Notes under the pieces: generated by a model
Told to the model about the DNA's origin: nothing
The model's input: the letters and a program-made list of their open reading frames with translations, nothing else
Database searches by the model: none
From: Pseudomonas sediminis
Lineage (GTDB): Bacteria; Pseudomonadota; Gammaproteobacteria; Pseudomonadales; Pseudomonadaceae
Length of the DNA stretch: 64,000 bases
Reading direction: 5' to 3'
Assembly (NCBI RefSeq): GCF_039555755.1
Contig: NZ_CP154631.1
Span: forward strand, 930,001 to 994,000
Made by a program: the position numbers and the translations under genes
Part shown: one piece after another, positions 17,426 to 27,411 of the stretch
Numbering within the stretch: position 1 is the stretch's first letter
Layout of the letters: every line of letters begins with the position of its first letter

Positions 17426-18045
17426 GTCTGCGCGGCCTCTACGCCATCACCGATACCCCTCTGCTGGCGGGTGGCAAGCTGCTGCCCTACGCCGAAGCGG
17501 CGCTGGCTGGCGGCGCGCGCTTGCTGCAGTACCGCGACAAATCAGGCGATGCCATACGCCGCTTCGATGAAGCGCAGGCACTGGCCGAACTCTGCCAAAG
17601 CCACGGCGCTACGTTGATCATCAACGACGACCTGGAACTGGCTGCGCGCCTGGGCGTCGGCCTGCACCTGGGTCAGACCGATGGCTCGCTGGCCAACGCC
17701 CGTGCCCGTCTCGGTACGGATGCCGTAATTGGCGGTACCTGCCATGCCCAGCTGGAGCTGGCCGAGCGCGCCGTCGCCGAGGGCGCCAGCTATATCGCCT
17801 TTGGCCGCTTCTTCAATTCCAACACCAAACCCGGCGCCCCGGCTGCCACCGTGGAGCTGCTGGATCAGACCCGCGCGCGCTTTGCCCAGCCCATCGTCGC
17901 CATCGGCGGCGTGACCCTGGAAACCGCACCCGGCCTGATCGCCCGTGGCGCCAGCATGGTCGCCGTGATTCACGCGCTGTTCGCTGCCGACTCCGCCCTT
18001 GAGGTGGAAGACCGCGCCCACGCCTTTGCTGCGCTGTTCGACTGA
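17422..18045 (+). CDS. thiE: Thiamine-phosphate synthase
   Basis: A 207-aa TIM-barrel enzyme that joins HMP-PP and thiazole phosphate to thiamin phosphate. Diagnostic segments are [64 protein letters not shown] and [19 protein letters not shown]. It is translationally coupled to thiD (4-bp overlap), and hemL follows after 22 bp. The phosphate-binding IGGV loop and diphosphate-contacting arginine region are intact. Confidence 0.96.
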   Translation: MSLRGLYAITDTPLLAGGKLLPYAEAALAGGARLLQYRDKSGDAIRRFDEAQALAELCQSHGATLIINDDLELAARLGVGLHLGQTDGSLANARARLGTDAVIGGTCHAQLELAERAVAEGASYIAFGRFFNSNTKPGAPAATVELLDQTRARFAQPIVAIGGVTLETAPGLIARGASMVAVIHALFAADSALEVEDRAHAFAALFD

Positions 18046-18067
18046 TTCGCTTCCAGAGAGACCTGCC

Positions 18068-19357
18068 ATGTCCCGCTCCGAAATCCTCTTCGCCAACGCC
18101 CAGAAACACATCCCCGGCGGCGTCAACTCGCCGGTGCGCGCCTTCCGCAGCGTCGGCGGCACCCCGCTGTTCTTCAAGCATGCCGAAGGCGCTTACGTCG
18201 TGGACGAAGACGACAAGCGCTACGTCGACTATGTCGGTTCCTGGGGCCCGATGATCCTCGGCCACAGCCACCCGGACGTGCTCGACTCGGTGCGTCGCCA
18301 GCTGGAACACGGCCTGTCCTACGGCGCGCCGACCGCCCTGGAAACCGAAATGGCCGAGCTGGTGTGCGGCCTGGTGCCGTCGATGGAGATGGTGCGCATG
18401 GTCAGCTCCGGCACCGAGGCGACCATGAGTGCCATCCGCCTGGCCCGTGGCTACACCGGCCGCGACAGCATCATCAAGTTCGAGGGTTGCTACCACGGCC
18501 ACTCCGACAGCCTGCTGGTCAAAGCCGGCTCCGGCGCCCTGACCCAGGGCGTGCCGAACTCCGCGGGCGTGCCGGCGGCCTTCGCCAAGCACACCCTGAC
18601 CCTGCCGTTCAACGACATCGATGCCGTGGCCGAGTGCCTGGCGCAGGTCGGCAAAGAAGTGGCGTGCATCATCGTCGAGCCAGTGGCCGGCAACATGAAC
18701 TGCGTGCCGCCGGCGCCAGGTTTTCTCGAAGGCCTGCGCGAGCAGTGCGACAAGCATGGCGTGGTGCTGATATTCGACGAAGTGATGACCGGCTTCCGCG
18801 TCGCCCTCGGGGGCGCGCAAGCGCACTACGGTGTGAACCCGGACCTGACCACCTTCGGCAAGATCATCGGCGGCGGCATGCCGGTGGGCTGCTTCGGCGG
18901 CAAGCGCGCGATCATGGAATGCATCGCCCCGCTCGGCCCGGTCTACCAGGCCGGCACCCTCTCAGGTAACCCGCTGGCCATGGCCGCTGGCCTGACCACC
19001 CTCAAGCTGATCAGCCGTCCGGGCTTCCACAGCGAGCTGACCGACTACACCTCGCGCATGCTCGCCGGCCTGCAGGAACGCGCCGATGCTGCCGGCATCC
19101 CCTTCGTCACCACCCAGGCCGGCGCCATGTTCGGCCTGTACTTCAGCGGTGCCGACGATATCGTCACCTTCGCTGACGTGATGGCCAGCGACAGCGCCCG
19201 CTTCAACCGCTTCTTCCATCTGATGCTGGATGGCGGCGTGTACCTGGCGCCGAGCGCCTTCGAAGCGGGCTTCACCTCCATCGCCCATGGCGACAAGGAG
19301 CTGGACATCACCTTCGCCGCCGCAGAACGCGCCTTCGCCGAGCTGAAAAAAGCTTGA
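18068..19357 (+). CDS. hemL: Glutamate-1-semialdehyde 2,1-aminomutase
   Basis: A 429-aa PLP enzyme that converts glutamate-1-semialdehyde to 5-aminolevulinate, the second step of the C5 haem pathway. It has the N-terminal [19 protein letters not shown], the cofactor-binding [35 protein letters not shown] and the Schiff-base lysine in [14 protein letters not shown]. The ATG at 18068 follows AGAGAG and matches the family start (MSRSEILF). It lies downstream of thiE and overlaps the start of the following membrane protein (TGATG). Confidence 0.97.
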   Translation: MSRSEILFANAQKHIPGGVNSPVRAFRSVGGTPLFFKHAEGAYVVDEDDKRYVDYVGSWGPMILGHSHPDVLDSVRRQLEHGLSYGAPTALETEMAELVCGLVPSMEMVRMVSSGTEATMSAIRLARGYTGRDSIIKFEGCYHGHSDSLLVKAGSGALTQGVPNSAGVPAAFAKHTLTLPFNDIDAVAECLAQVGKEVACIIVEPVAGNMNCVPPAPGFLEGLREQCDKHGVVLIFDEVMTGFRVALGGAQAHYGVNPDLTTFGKIIGGGMPVGCFGGKRAIMECIAPLGPVYQAGTLSGNPLAMAAGLTTLKLISRPGFHSELTDYTSRMLAGLQERADAAGIPFVTTQAGAMFGLYFSGADDIVTFADVMASDSARFNRFFHLMLDGGVYLAPSAFEAGFTSIAHGDKELDITFAAAERAFAELKKA

Positions 19358-19989
19358 TGCAGTACAGCACTGCCTTCAGCGATGCGTTGCTGGCACTGGC
19401 GTGCGCTGCCTGTGTCTGGCTGATCGGCCGGGCACGCGGGCGCTACGGCGAAGGTGACCAGCCGGCGCTGTTCTGCGCGCTGCTCGGTTTTCTGCTGCCG
19501 GCCGCAGCGGCCAGCGTCGGCGTGATTCGCTACGGTTTCGACCCAAGCTGGCAGCCTGCGCATCTGTGGCTCTCGCAGGCCAGCAGCTTTCTCGGCCTGC
19601 CCCTGCTCGGTGCCGCGGCATTGGCGTTGGGCCGCGGCTGGGCCTGGAGCCGACCGAACTGGGGGCGCATCCTGCTCGGGCTGTGCGCCCTCTTCGAACT
19701 GTTCCGCCAGCTTGGTTATATGGAGGACTACCGCCTGGCGCTGAATCTGGCCACGCTGGTGCTGATCCTCTATGCCGGCGCAGTCCAATGGCCACGCCGC
19801 GCACCGGCAATCAGCGCAGCTGTGGTCGTGGGCCTGTTCCTGCTGGCCGGCGTGGCGGTCGGTACCGAGGGTGTGATCGGGCCGCTGCGCCGCATTGACC
19901 TGTTCCACGTGCTGCTGACACCGGCGTACCCGCTGCTGGCCTGGCTACTGCTGAGCCTGCCGGGAAGTGCGAAGAAACAGGCTTTGTAA
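19357..19989 (+). CDS. Conserved membrane protein of unknown function
   Basis: A 210-aa integral membrane protein with about 6-7 hydrophobic helices and short loops (SDALLALACAACVWLIGRAR, ALFCALLGFLLPAAAASVGV, AISAAVVVGLFLLAGVAVGT). No catalytic motif is visible. The start ATG overlaps the hemL stop as TGATG, so it is coupled to hemL. Its position after hemL appears conserved in pseudomonads (from memory), but I do not know its role. Confidence 0.8.
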   Translation: MQYSTAFSDALLALACAACVWLIGRARGRYGEGDQPALFCALLGFLLPAAAASVGVIRYGFDPSWQPAHLWLSQASSFLGLPLLGAAALALGRGWAWSRPNWGRILLGLCALFELFRQLGYMEDYRLALNLATLVLILYAGAVQWPRRAPAISAAVVVGLFLLAGVAVGTEGVIGPLRRIDLFHVLLTPAYPLLAWLLLSLPGSAKKQAL

Positions 19990-20084
19990 CAACCGCCCGG
20001 TTTATTCCATAATGCGACGGTCGGCACGTTTTGCGCCGACCGGGCACGTCACCCGCCCTGAATTGCCGAGGTCCCGTTATCCAG

Positions 20085-20633
20085 ATGAACCGCACCGGCC
20101 GCACCCTGTCCCTGGGCTGCCTGTTGCTTTTCCTCCCGCTGTTTGCGTTTGCAGGCGGCAATTCCCTGCTGATCCCCGCTAGCGGCAGCTGCACCCTGAA
20201 CGCCCCTCCAGAAGAAATGCCCGACGCCCTGGCCAGCTGCCAGGAGATGGCGCGCGCCGGCAACATGCAGGCGGCCTATGAGCTGGGTGAGTACTACTAC
20301 GACGGCAAACGCACACCACGTGATCTCAAGCAGGCCCTGACCTGGTTCGAACGCGCTTCGCTGCAGGGCCACGCCGAAGCGCAGTTGCGCCTGGGCACCA
20401 TGTTCTTCCGTGGCGAAGGCGTACCGGCCAACAACGTGCAGGCCTACATCGTGTTGAAGATGGCATCGGTCAACGGCTCGGACGAAGCCATGGACAGCGC
20501 CGACCTGGTGTCGGCACAGATGCGTCGCGATGAACTGGAAATCGCCAGCCAGGTGCTAGGGCAGATCTTCCGTAGCTACCTGCTGGAACTGCAGACCGCC
20601 GAAGGTCGATCGCCCTTCTCGCCGCTGCCTTAA
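20085..20633 (+). CDS. Exported Sel1-like / tetratricopeptide repeat protein
   Basis: A 182-aa protein with a signal peptide (RTLSLGCLLLFLPLFAFAGG) and two to three Sel1-like repeats (AAYELGEYYYDGKRTPRDLK, then AEAQLRLGTMFFRGEGVPAN), followed by a charged C-terminal helix. Such proteins are usually periplasmic adaptors for protein-protein contacts. The ATG at 20085 was chosen because the signal peptide begins directly after it. It is followed by a hairpin at 20641-20657 and is convergent with the DUF1820 gene. Confidence 0.82.
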   Translation: MNRTGRTLSLGCLLLFLPLFAFAGGNSLLIPASGSCTLNAPPEEMPDALASCQEMARAGNMQAAYELGEYYYDGKRTPRDLKQALTWFERASLQGHAEAQLRLGTMFFRGEGVPANNVQAYIVLKMASVNGSDEAMDSADLVSAQMRRDELEIASQVLGQIFRSYLLELQTAEGRSPFSPLP

Positions 20634-20640
20634 AAACACT

Positions 20641-20657
20641 GGTGCGCGCGGCGCACC
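20641..20657. repeat. Short REP-like hairpin between convergent genes
   Basis: GGTGCGC (20641-20647) and GCGCACC (20651-20657) form a perfect stem with a 3-nt loop, followed by CTACG. It belongs to the GGTGCGC/CCCTAC type of intergenic palindrome common in Pseudomonas. It may also act as a bidirectional transcription barrier between the Sel1 gene and the DUF1820 gene. Confidence 0.6.
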
Positions 20658-20671
20658 CTACGACTCTGAGC

Positions 20672-20995
20672 TTATTTATCCGGCATCGGCATGGGGAATG
20701 GCATGACGTTGCCGCCGCCCTTGGCTTCGCTGATCTTCGCCGTGCCCAGACGCTCTACCTCGTCGATGCGGATGATCGCGTGCATCGGTACGAAGCTGCG
20801 CACCACACCCTCGAACTGCGCCTTGAGCTTCTCCTCGCTGGGGTCGACCACCAGTTGGCTGCGCTCGCCGAAGACGAACTCCTCCACTTCCAGAAAGCCC
20901 CACAGATCGCTCTGATAGATCTGCTTGGCGTACATCTCGTACACCTGGCCCTGGTTGAGAAAAATCACCTTGTAGATGGGATCGCGCTTGCTCAT
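20672..20995 (-). CDS. DUF1820 family protein
   Basis: A 107-aa soluble protein beginning MSKRDPIYKVIFLNQGQVYE and containing LVVDPSEEKLKAQFEGVVRS and VPMHAIIRIDEVERLGTAKI. This matches a small conserved proteobacterial family (DUF1820) recognised from memory, often found near miaB. The C-terminus is Gly/Met/Pro-rich (GGGNVMPFPMPMPDK). It is divergent from miaB. No biochemical role is known to me. Confidence 0.85.
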   Translation of the reverse strand: MSKRDPIYKVIFLNQGQVYEMYAKQIYQSDLWGFLEVEEFVFGERSQLVVDPSEEKLKAQFEGVVRSFVPMHAIIRIDEVERLGTAKISEAKGGGNVMPFPMPMPDK

Positions 20996-21049
20996 GAAGA
21001 CTCGAAGTCAGGAAAAACGGGGCGCGCAGAATATCACAGCGCCGCATGC

Positions 21050-21074
21050 GTAGCCCGGATGCAATCCGGGCTAC
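21050..21074. repeat. REP-like palindrome upstream of miaB
   Basis: Perfect 11-bp arms GTAGCCCGGAT / ATCCGGGCTAC around GCA. This is a widespread Pseudomonas intergenic repeat type. It lies in the divergent gap between the DUF1820 gene and miaB, upstream of the miaB -10 box. Confidence 0.75.
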
Positions 21075-21110
21075 AGGAACTGAGCGGTGGCGCCGCCCCT
21101 GGCACACGCC

Positions 21111-21116
21111 TATAAT
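21111..21116 (+). promoter_or_regulatory. Candidate -10 box of the miaB promoter
   Basis: A consensus TATAAT lies 35 bp before the miaB ATG. I see no good -35 hexamer at 16-18 bp, so an activator or another promoter may be involved. Confidence 0.45.
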
Positions 21117-21150
21117 GCGCGGTCATTTTTTAACCAATTCAGACAGTGCC

Positions 21151-22494
21151 ATGACCAAGAAGCTCTATATCGAAACCCACGGTTGCCAGATGAACGAGTA
21201 CGACAGCTCGCGCATGGTCGACCTGCTGGGCGAGCATCAGGCCCTGGAGGTCACGGAAAAACCCGAAGACGCCGACGTCATCCTGCTCAATACCTGCTCG
21301 ATCCGCGAGAAGGCACAGGACAAGGTGTTCTCCCAGCTCGGCCGCTGGCGCGAGCTGAAGCAGGCCAACCCGGATCTGGTGATCGGCGTCGGCGGCTGCG
21401 TAGCCAGCCAGGAAGGCGCGGCGATCCGTGATCGCGCGCCCTATGTCGATGTGGTGTTCGGCCCGCAAACCCTGCACCGCCTGCCGGAAATGATCGACGC
21501 TGCACGCCTGACCAAGACCGCGCAAGTCGACATCAGCTTCCCCGAGATCGAGAAGTTCGACCGCCTGCCCGAGCCACGCGTCGACGGCCCCAGCGCCTTC
21601 GTCTCGGTGATGGAAGGCTGCAGCAAGTACTGCACCTTCTGCGTGGTGCCCTACACCCGTGGTGAGGAAGTCAGCCGGCCGCTGGCCGACGTGCTGCTGG
21701 AAATCACCCAGCTCACCGACAAGGGCGTCAAGGAAGTCACCCTGCTCGGGCAGAACGTCAACGGCTACCGCGGCCCGGCACCGGACGGCCGTATCGTCGA
21801 CTTCGCCGAGCTGCTGCATGCGGTGGCAGCCCTCGATGGCATCGAGCGTATCCGCTACACCACCAGCCACCCGCTGGAGTTCTCCGACGCGATCATCGCC
21901 GCTCACGCCGAGATCCCGCAGCTGGTCAAATACCTGCACCTGCCGGTGCAGTCCGGCTCCGACCGTATCCTCGCGGCGATGAAGCGCAACCACACCGCGC
22001 TGGAGTACAAGTCGCGCATCCGCAAACTGCGTGCAGCAGTGCCGGATATCCTGATCAGCTCGGACTTCATCGTCGGTTTCCCCGGCGAGACCGAAAAGGA
22101 TTTCGAGCAGACCATGAAGCTGATCGAGGACGTCGGTTTCGACTTCTCCTTCTCCTTCATCTATAGCTCGCGCCCCGGCACCCCGGCCGCCGACCTGGTG
22201 GACGACACCCCAGACGAGGTGAAGAAGCAGCGCCTGGCCCTGCTCCAGCATCGCATCAACCAGAACGGCTTCGAGAACAGCCGGCGCATGGTCGGCACGG
22301 TGCAGCGCATCCTGGTCAGCGACTATTCGAAGAAGGACCCGGGCATGCTCCAGGGCCGTACCGAGCAGAACCGCATCGTCAATTTCCGTTGCGATAATCC
22401 GCGCCTGATCGGCCAGTTCGTCGACGTGCACATCGACGACGCCCTGCCCCATTCGCTGCGCGGTACTCTGCTGGATGCCAGTACCCTCAACTGA
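21151..22494 (+). CDS. miaB: tRNA-2-methylthio-N6-dimethylallyladenosine synthase
   Basis: A 447-aa radical-SAM methylthiotransferase that modifies i6A37 to ms2i6A37 in tRNAs reading U-starting codons. The N-terminal UPF0004 domain has three cluster cysteines ([34 protein letters not shown]). The radical-SAM motif is [16 protein letters not shown], and the C-terminal TRAM domain ends near LDAST. The ATG at 21151 matches the family start ([14 protein letters not shown]). It is the first gene of the miaB-ybeZ-ybeY-corC-lnt series. Confidence 0.97.
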   Translation: MTKKLYIETHGCQMNEYDSSRMVDLLGEHQALEVTEKPEDADVILLNTCSIREKAQDKVFSQLGRWRELKQANPDLVIGVGGCVASQEGAAIRDRAPYVDVVFGPQTLHRLPEMIDAARLTKTAQVDISFPEIEKFDRLPEPRVDGPSAFVSVMEGCSKYCTFCVVPYTRGEEVSRPLADVLLEITQLTDKGVKEVTLLGQNVNGYRGPAPDGRIVDFAELLHAVAALDGIERIRYTTSHPLEFSDAIIAAHAEIPQLVKYLHLPVQSGSDRILAAMKRNHTALEYKSRIRKLRAAVPDILISSDFIVGFPGETEKDFEQTMKLIEDVGFDFSFSFIYSSRPGTPAADLVDDTPDEVKKQRLALLQHRINQNGFENSRRMVGTVQRILVSDYSKKDPGMLQGRTEQNRIVNFRCDNPRLIGQFVDVHIDDALPHSLRGTLLDASTLN

Positions 22495-22536
22495 AGCCGT
22501 AATTGCCCACACTTTGCGTTGTGGGCGACCGGCGTT

Positions 22537-23574
22537 ATGCTGCCTTTCCATACCCAGACAAGTGACGATCACACCATCACCTTGAACGCCTCTCTAGAAC
22601 CTCATCGTTTCACCCTCGAACCTTTCGAGGCCCGCCGTTTCGCCAACCTCTGCGGCCAGTTCGACGAGCATCTGCGCCTGATCGAAGAGCGCCTCGGCCT
22701 GGAAATCCGCAACCGCGGCAACCAGTTCGAGATGCTTGGCAGCACCGAAAAAACCCAGGCTGCCGAGCAACTGCTGCGCAAGCTGTACCGCGAAACCAAA
22801 GCCACCGAGCTGTCGCCCGACCTGGTGCACCTGTATCTGCAGGAGTCCGGCGTCGAAGAGCTGGTCAACCCCAGCAACCTACCGCAAGTCAGCCTGCGCA
22901 CCAAGAAGGGCGTGATCAAGCCACGCGGCGCCAACCAGCAGCGCTACGTCAAGGCGATCCTCGACAACGACATCAACTTCGGCATCGGTCCGGCCGGCAC
23001 CGGCAAGACCTACCTGGCCGTGGCCTGCGCAGTGGATGCGCTGGAGCGCGAGCAGGTGCGGCGTATCCTGCTGGTGCGCCCGGCGGTCGAGGCCGGTGAG
23101 AAACTCGGCTTCCTGCCCGGCGACCTGGCGCAGAAGATCGACCCTTACCTGCGCCCGCTGTACGACGCGCTGTACGAGATGCTCGGCTTCGAATACGTGG
23201 CCAAGCTGATCGAGAAGCAGGTGATCGAGATCGCGCCGCTGGCCTACATGCGTGGCCGCACCCTTAACAACAGCTTCATCATTCTCGACGAGAGTCAGAA
23301 CACCACCGTCGAGCAGATGAAGATGTTCCTCACCCGTATCGGTTTCGGCTCCACCGCCGTGATCACCGGCGACATCACCCAGGTCGACCTGCCACGCGGC
23401 ACCAAGAGCGGCCTGGCGCACGTCATCGAGGTGCTGCGCGACGTGCCCGGCATCAGCTTCACCCACTTCAAGCCCAAGGACGTGGTGCGCCATCCGCTGG
23501 TGCAGCGCATCGTCGAAGCCTACGAGCGCCATGACGCGCGCCTGCACGGCAAGGTCGACAACAACGATGCTTGA
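22537..23574 (+). CDS. ybeZ: PhoH-like ATPase (YbeZ)
   Basis: A 345-aa PhoH-family NTPase. Walker A is [12 protein letters not shown] and Walker B is [13 protein letters not shown], with [18 protein letters not shown] as sensor region and an N-terminal KH-like segment. YbeZ acts with YbeY in rRNA and ribosome quality control. The start is uncertain: ATG 22537 has no clear ribosome-binding site, and an in-frame TTG at 22582 ([10 protein letters not shown]) would give the more conserved N-terminus. It overlaps ybeY by 8 bp. Confidence 0.92.
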   Translation: MLPFHTQTSDDHTITLNASLEPHRFTLEPFEARRFANLCGQFDEHLRLIEERLGLEIRNRGNQFEMLGSTEKTQAAEQLLRKLYRETKATELSPDLVHLYLQESGVEELVNPSNLPQVSLRTKKGVIKPRGANQQRYVKAILDNDINFGIGPAGTGKTYLAVACAVDALEREQVRRILLVRPAVEAGEKLGFLPGDLAQKIDPYLRPLYDALYEMLGFEYVAKLIEKQVIEIAPLAYMRGRTLNNSFIILDESQNTTVEQMKMFLTRIGFGSTAVITGDITQVDLPRGTKSGLAHVIEVLRDVPGISFTHFKPKDVVRHPLVQRIVEAYERHDARLHGKVDNNDA

Positions 23575-24046
23575 GCTCGATCTGCAACTGGCCACCGACG
23601 GCCAGCCCCCGGATGAAACGCAACTGCGCCGCTGGTGCGAACTGGCCCTGCGCCAGCGCACTGCCGACTCCGAGCTGACCATCCGTCTGGTCGACGAAGC
23701 CGAAGGCCGCGAGCTGAACCACACCTGGCGGCACAGGGACTACGCCACCAACGTATTGTCCTTCCCCGCCGAGATTCCCGACGGCATCCTCGACATTCCG
23801 CTGCTGGGTGACCTGGTGATCTGCGTGCCGGTGGTCGAGCGTGAAGCCGCCGAGCAAGGCAAGACACCGCAGGCGCACTGGGCACACCTGGTGATCCACG
23901 GTTGCCTGCACCTGCTGGGCTATGACCACATCGAGGAAGACGAAGCCCTCGAGATGGAAGAACTGGAACGACAATTGCTCGCCGAACTGGGTCATCCCGA
24001 CCCGTACGCGGACGACGAATCTCCTATTGATAAGGACCCCGAGTAA
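23567..24046 (+). CDS. ybeY: Endoribonuclease YbeY (rRNA maturation factor)
   Basis: A 159-aa zinc-dependent metallo-RNase involved in 16S rRNA 3' end maturation and 70S quality control. The metal site [11 protein letters not shown] is intact near residues 111-121, and the upstream [17 protein letters not shown] is the conserved substrate-binding stretch. The ATG at 23567 lies inside the end of ybeZ, in the usual coupled arrangement. The acidic C-terminus ([11 protein letters not shown]) is typical of Pseudomonas. Confidence 0.95.
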   Translation: MLELDLQLATDGQPPDETQLRRWCELALRQRTADSELTIRLVDEAEGRELNHTWRHRDYATNVLSFPAEIPDGILDIPLLGDLVICVPVVEREAAEQGKTPQAHWAHLVIHGCLHLLGYDHIEEDEALEMEELERQLLAELGHPDPYADDESPIDKDPE

Positions 24047-24052
24047 AACGCC

Positions 24053-24892
24053 ATGAGCGAAGACCGATCGAGCAACGAGCAGAAGTCCTGGTTCAACAAG
24101 CTGACCCAGGCTTTTGCTCATGAGCCGAGAAACCGCCAGGAACTGCTGGAAGTCCTGCGCGAAGCCCACCAGAACAAACTGCTCGACAGCGAAGCGCTGG
24201 CCATCGTCGAAGGCGCCATTCAGGTCGCCGACCTGCAGGTACGCGACATCATGGTGCCGCGCTCGCAGATGATCAGCATCAAGGCCAGTCAGAGCCCGCG
24301 CGAATTCCTGCCCGCCATCATCGACGCCGCGCACTCGCGTTACCCGGTGGTCGGCGAGAGCCTCGACGATGTCATCGGCATCCTCCTGGCCAAGGATCTG
24401 CTGCCGCTGATCCTGCAGGGCGACCAGCCCAACTTCAATATCAAGGATCTGCTGCGCCCGGCCACCTTCGTGCCCGAGTCCAAACGCCTGAATGTGCTGC
24501 TGCGTGAGTTCCGCGCCAACCACAACCACATGGCCGTGGTGATCGACGAATACGGCGGCGTCGCCGGCCTGGTGACCATCGAAGATGTGCTGGAGCAGAT
24601 CGTCGGTGACATCGAGGACGAGCACGATGTCGAGGAAGACGGCTACATCAAGCCGCTGCCCTCCGGCGACTACCTGATCAAGGCGCTGACGCCCATCGAC
24701 AGCTTCAACGAAACCTTCGACAGCCAGTTCTCCGATGACGAATACGACACCGTCGGCGGCCTGGTGATGAGTGCCTTCGGCCACCTGCCCAAGCGCAACG
24801 AAGTCACCGAGATCGGCGAGTTCCGCTTCCGCGTACTCAACGCCGACAGCCGCCGCATCCATCTACTGCGCCTGACGCCGGTTAGCCGCTGA
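24053..24892 (+). CDS. corC: CorC/HlyC-type CBS-domain protein (YbeX)
   Basis: A 279-aa soluble protein with a pair of CBS domains (residues 60-185: VRDIMVPRSQMISIKASQSP, then HMAVVIDEYGGVAGLVTIED) and a C-terminal transporter-associated domain (195-279). It is linked to Mg/Co efflux and to ribosome metabolism together with ybeZY. It sits 6 bp after ybeY and 92 bp before lnt. No membrane segment is present, so it is the short YbeX form. Confidence 0.94.
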   Translation: MSEDRSSNEQKSWFNKLTQAFAHEPRNRQELLEVLREAHQNKLLDSEALAIVEGAIQVADLQVRDIMVPRSQMISIKASQSPREFLPAIIDAAHSRYPVVGESLDDVIGILLAKDLLPLILQGDQPNFNIKDLLRPATFVPESKRLNVLLREFRANHNHMAVVIDEYGGVAGLVTIEDVLEQIVGDIEDEHDVEEDGYIKPLPSGDYLIKALTPIDSFNETFDSQFSDDEYDTVGGLVMSAFGHLPKRNEVTEIGEFRFRVLNADSRRIHLLRLTPVSR

Positions 24893-24984
24893 GTCTCAGC
24901 CGCCCTTGCCCAGCGAGGGCGGCCGCTTCCCCCTGCGCCATTTCCGCTCTACCCTTGCGCCACCCTGATTCCAAGGATCTAACC

Positions 24985-26508
24985 ATGCTGCAATGGATCA
25001 CTCGTCCAGGCTGGCCCGGCCACCTGCTTGCCTGCGGCGCAGGCGCCCTCACCACCCTGGCGCTCGCCCCTTTCGATCTCTGGCCATTGGCCGTGCTGTC
25101 CATTGCCCTGTTCTATTTCGGCTTGCGCCATCTACGCCCCGGCCAGGCAGCGCTGCGCGGCTGGAGCTACGGCTTTGGTCTGTTCGCCGCCGGCACCAGT
25201 TGGGTGTATGTCAGCATCCATGACTATGGCGCGGCATCACCGGCACTCGCGGGCTTTCTCACCCTGGGTTTCGTCGCCGGCCTGGGCCTGCTCTTCGCCC
25301 TGACGGCCGTCCTCTGGGCGCGCTGGATACGCCGCAACGAAGCGCCACTGGCCGACGCCCTGGCATTCGCCGCACTATGGGTCGCCCAGGAAGTGTTTCG
25401 CAGCTGGTTCCTCACCGGCTTCCCCTGGCTCTACGCCGGCTACAGCCAACTCGAAGGACCGCTGGCCGGCCTGGTGCCAATTGGCGGAGTCTGGCTGTCG
25501 TCCTTCGTCATCGCCCTGTCGGCCGCGCTGATCATCAACCTGGAGCAACTGCGCAAGCACAAACCGCGCTACCTCTGCGCCCTGCTCCTGCTGTTGAGCC
25601 CGTGGCTCGCAGGCCTGGCACTGAAAGACCACAACTGGACCCGCGCCGCCGGCAACAGCCTGACCGTCGCCGCCGTGCAAGGCAACGTCGAGCAGAACAT
25701 GAAATGGGACCCGGCCCAGCTCAACGCGCAGCTCGCCCTGTACCGCGACCTCAGCTTCAGCGCCAAGCAGGTCGACATACTGGTCTGGCCGGAAACGGCG
25801 ATACCGGTACTCAAGGATATGGCGCAAGGCTATATCGGCGTGATGGATCGCTTCGCCCGCGACCGCAACAGCGCGCTGATCACCGGCGTACCGGTGCGGC
25901 AGTCCAACGAGCGCGGGGAGATTCGCTATTACAATGCGATCACCAGTTTTGGCGAAGGCCAGGGCACCTACCTCAAGCAGAAGCTGGTGCCGTTTGGTGA
26001 ATACGTGCCCCTGCAGGACCTGCTGCGCGGCCTGATCGCCTTCTTCGACCTGCCGATGTCCGACTTCGCCCGCGGCCCGAGTGACCAATCACTGCTGCTG
26101 GCCAAGGGGCATCGCGTCGCGCCTTTCATCTGCTACGAAGTGGTCTACCCGGAGTTCGCGGCGGCACTTGCGGCGGACAGCGACATCCTGCTGACGGTAA
26201 GCAACGACGCCTGGTTCGGCACCTCCATCGGCCCCCTACAGCACCTGCAGATGGCACAGATGCGCGCGCTGGAGGCCGGGCGCTGGATGATCCGCGCCAC
26301 CAACAACGGCATGACGGTGATCATCGACCCACAAGGGCGCATCCAGTTCGGCTTGCCGCAGTTCGAACGCGGCGTGCTCTACGGCGAAGTGGTGCCCATG
26401 CAGGGGCTCACGCCCTACCTGCAATGGCGCATCTGGCCACTGGCGATTCTCTGCGCCCTGCTATTGGGCTGGGCGCTGCTGGCCAGCCGCATGGCCAAGA
26501 CGCTGTAG
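24985..26508 (+). CDS. lnt: Apolipoprotein N-acyltransferase
   Basis: A 507-aa inner-membrane enzyme that adds the third acyl chain to lipoprotein N-termini. It has about six membrane helices (residues 1-200) and a periplasmic nitrilase domain (residues 225-480). The catalytic triad segments are visible: Glu in VWPETAIP, Lys in YLKQKLVPFGEYVPL and Cys in PFICYEVVYPE. One further helix closes the C-terminus. The ATG at 24985 after AAGGAT was taken as the start. This window also encodes several lipoprotein substrates. Confidence 0.96.
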   Translation: MLQWITRPGWPGHLLACGAGALTTLALAPFDLWPLAVLSIALFYFGLRHLRPGQAALRGWSYGFGLFAAGTSWVYVSIHDYGAASPALAGFLTLGFVAGLGLLFALTAVLWARWIRRNEAPLADALAFAALWVAQEVFRSWFLTGFPWLYAGYSQLEGPLAGLVPIGGVWLSSFVIALSAALIINLEQLRKHKPRYLCALLLLLSPWLAGLALKDHNWTRAAGNSLTVAAVQGNVEQNMKWDPAQLNAQLALYRDLSFSAKQVDILVWPETAIPVLKDMAQGYIGVMDRFARDRNSALITGVPVRQSNERGEIRYYNAITSFGEGQGTYLKQKLVPFGEYVPLQDLLRGLIAFFDLPMSDFARGPSDQSLLLAKGHRVAPFICYEVVYPEFAAALAADSDILLTVSNDAWFGTSIGPLQHLQMAQMRALEAGRWMIRATNNGMTVIIDPQGRIQFGLPQFERGVLYGEVVPMQGLTPYLQWRIWPLAILCALLLGWALLASRMAKTL

Positions 26509-26559
26509 GGCGGTCTCGCGAGCGAAGCGAGCAGCCCGCCAGCCCTCGGAGTGTAGAAC

Positions 26560-26580
26560 CCGCAGGCGTACTGCCTGCGG
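26560..26580. terminator. Hairpin between convergent lnt and the YdcF-like gene
   Basis: Perfect 8-bp arms CCGCAGGC (26560-26567) and GCCTGCGG (26573-26580) with a 5-nt loop lie between converging stop codons. There is no clear T-tract on either side, so it is either a weak barrier or an intergenic repeat. Confidence 0.4.
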
Positions 26581-26590
26581 CGAGTAAGCC

Positions 26591-27361
26591 CTACTGCTTA
26601 CCGTAGACAATGGGATACGCCAACAACCCGATGGCCTCGTTGAGCAGCTGACTGCTCTGCCAGATAGCCCTCGACTCCGGTAGCCAGCCACCCAGCGGGC
26701 GCTCGTAACCCGCACTGAGATAGCCCATCGGCGCGGTGATCACCTCGAAGCCGGCCTGCTCGAAACTCCAGCGTGCACGCTGCATATGCCAGGCCTGGGT
26801 GACCAGCACCACGCGCCGCACGCCCTGGGGCTGCAACAATTCAGCGCTGCGCACGGCATTCTCCCAGGTGGTGCGGCTTTGCTCCTCCAGCCAGCGAATC
26901 TCCAGCCCGTAGTCGAGGCGCATGGCATCGGCCATCAACGCTGCCTCACTGGGCAGCTGGCCGTAGTGCAGGCCGCCAGTGGCAGCAAGTGGCAGGCCGG
27001 AGGCACGCGCCAGGCGCGCGGCGTAGCGCAGACGTTCCAATGCCATCAGCCCAGGCTGATCGGTACGTCCCCAGCCCGGATCATTCTGCTCGCGCCCGGC
27101 ACCGAGAATCACGATGGCGTCGGCACGCTGCGCCAGCGTCGCCCACTGCGCCTGCTCCAGCACCGGCTCACGCTCCAACCAGGCAGCACTCCACTGCGTC
27201 ACCGCAGGCAGGCTCATCAACCACAGCCCACCGAAACCCACGGCAAAGCAGGCAAACGCGAGCCGGGGAAAGCGGCGACGCAGCCACCAGCCCAGCGCGA
27301 TCAGCAGGAGAAGAACGCCTGGCGGCATCAACAGTTGTTTAAGGATGAAGCGAATCGGCAT
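26591..27361 (-). CDS. YdcF/ElyC-family (DUF218) membrane-anchored protein
   Basis: A 256-aa protein with two N-terminal hydrophobic helices (residues 8-26 and 32-52) and a DUF218 domain. The domain shows RADAIVILGAGREQNDPGWG, ERLRYAARLARASGLPLAAT, SRTTWENAVRSAEL and VVLVTQAWHMQRARWSFEQA. Relatives (ElyC, SanA, YdcF) affect envelope and peptidoglycan integrity. The biochemical activity is unsettled. Confidence 0.88.
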   Translation of the reverse strand: MPIRFILKQLLMPPGVLLLLIALGWWLRRRFPRLAFACFAVGFGGLWLMSLPAVTQWSAAWLEREPVLEQAQWATLAQRADAIVILGAGREQNDPGWGRTDQPGLMALERLRYAARLARASGLPLAATGGLHYGQLPSEAALMADAMRLDYGLEIRWLEEQSRTTWENAVRSAELLQPQGVRRVVLVTQAWHMQRARWSFEQAGFEVITAPMGYLSAGYERPLGGWLPESRAIWQSSQLLNEAIGLLAYPIVYGKQ

Positions 27362-27411
27362 CAGGCACCTCCGGGGCGCCCAAGCCTAGCAGGTTGGTTT
27401 TCAACTAGCCG

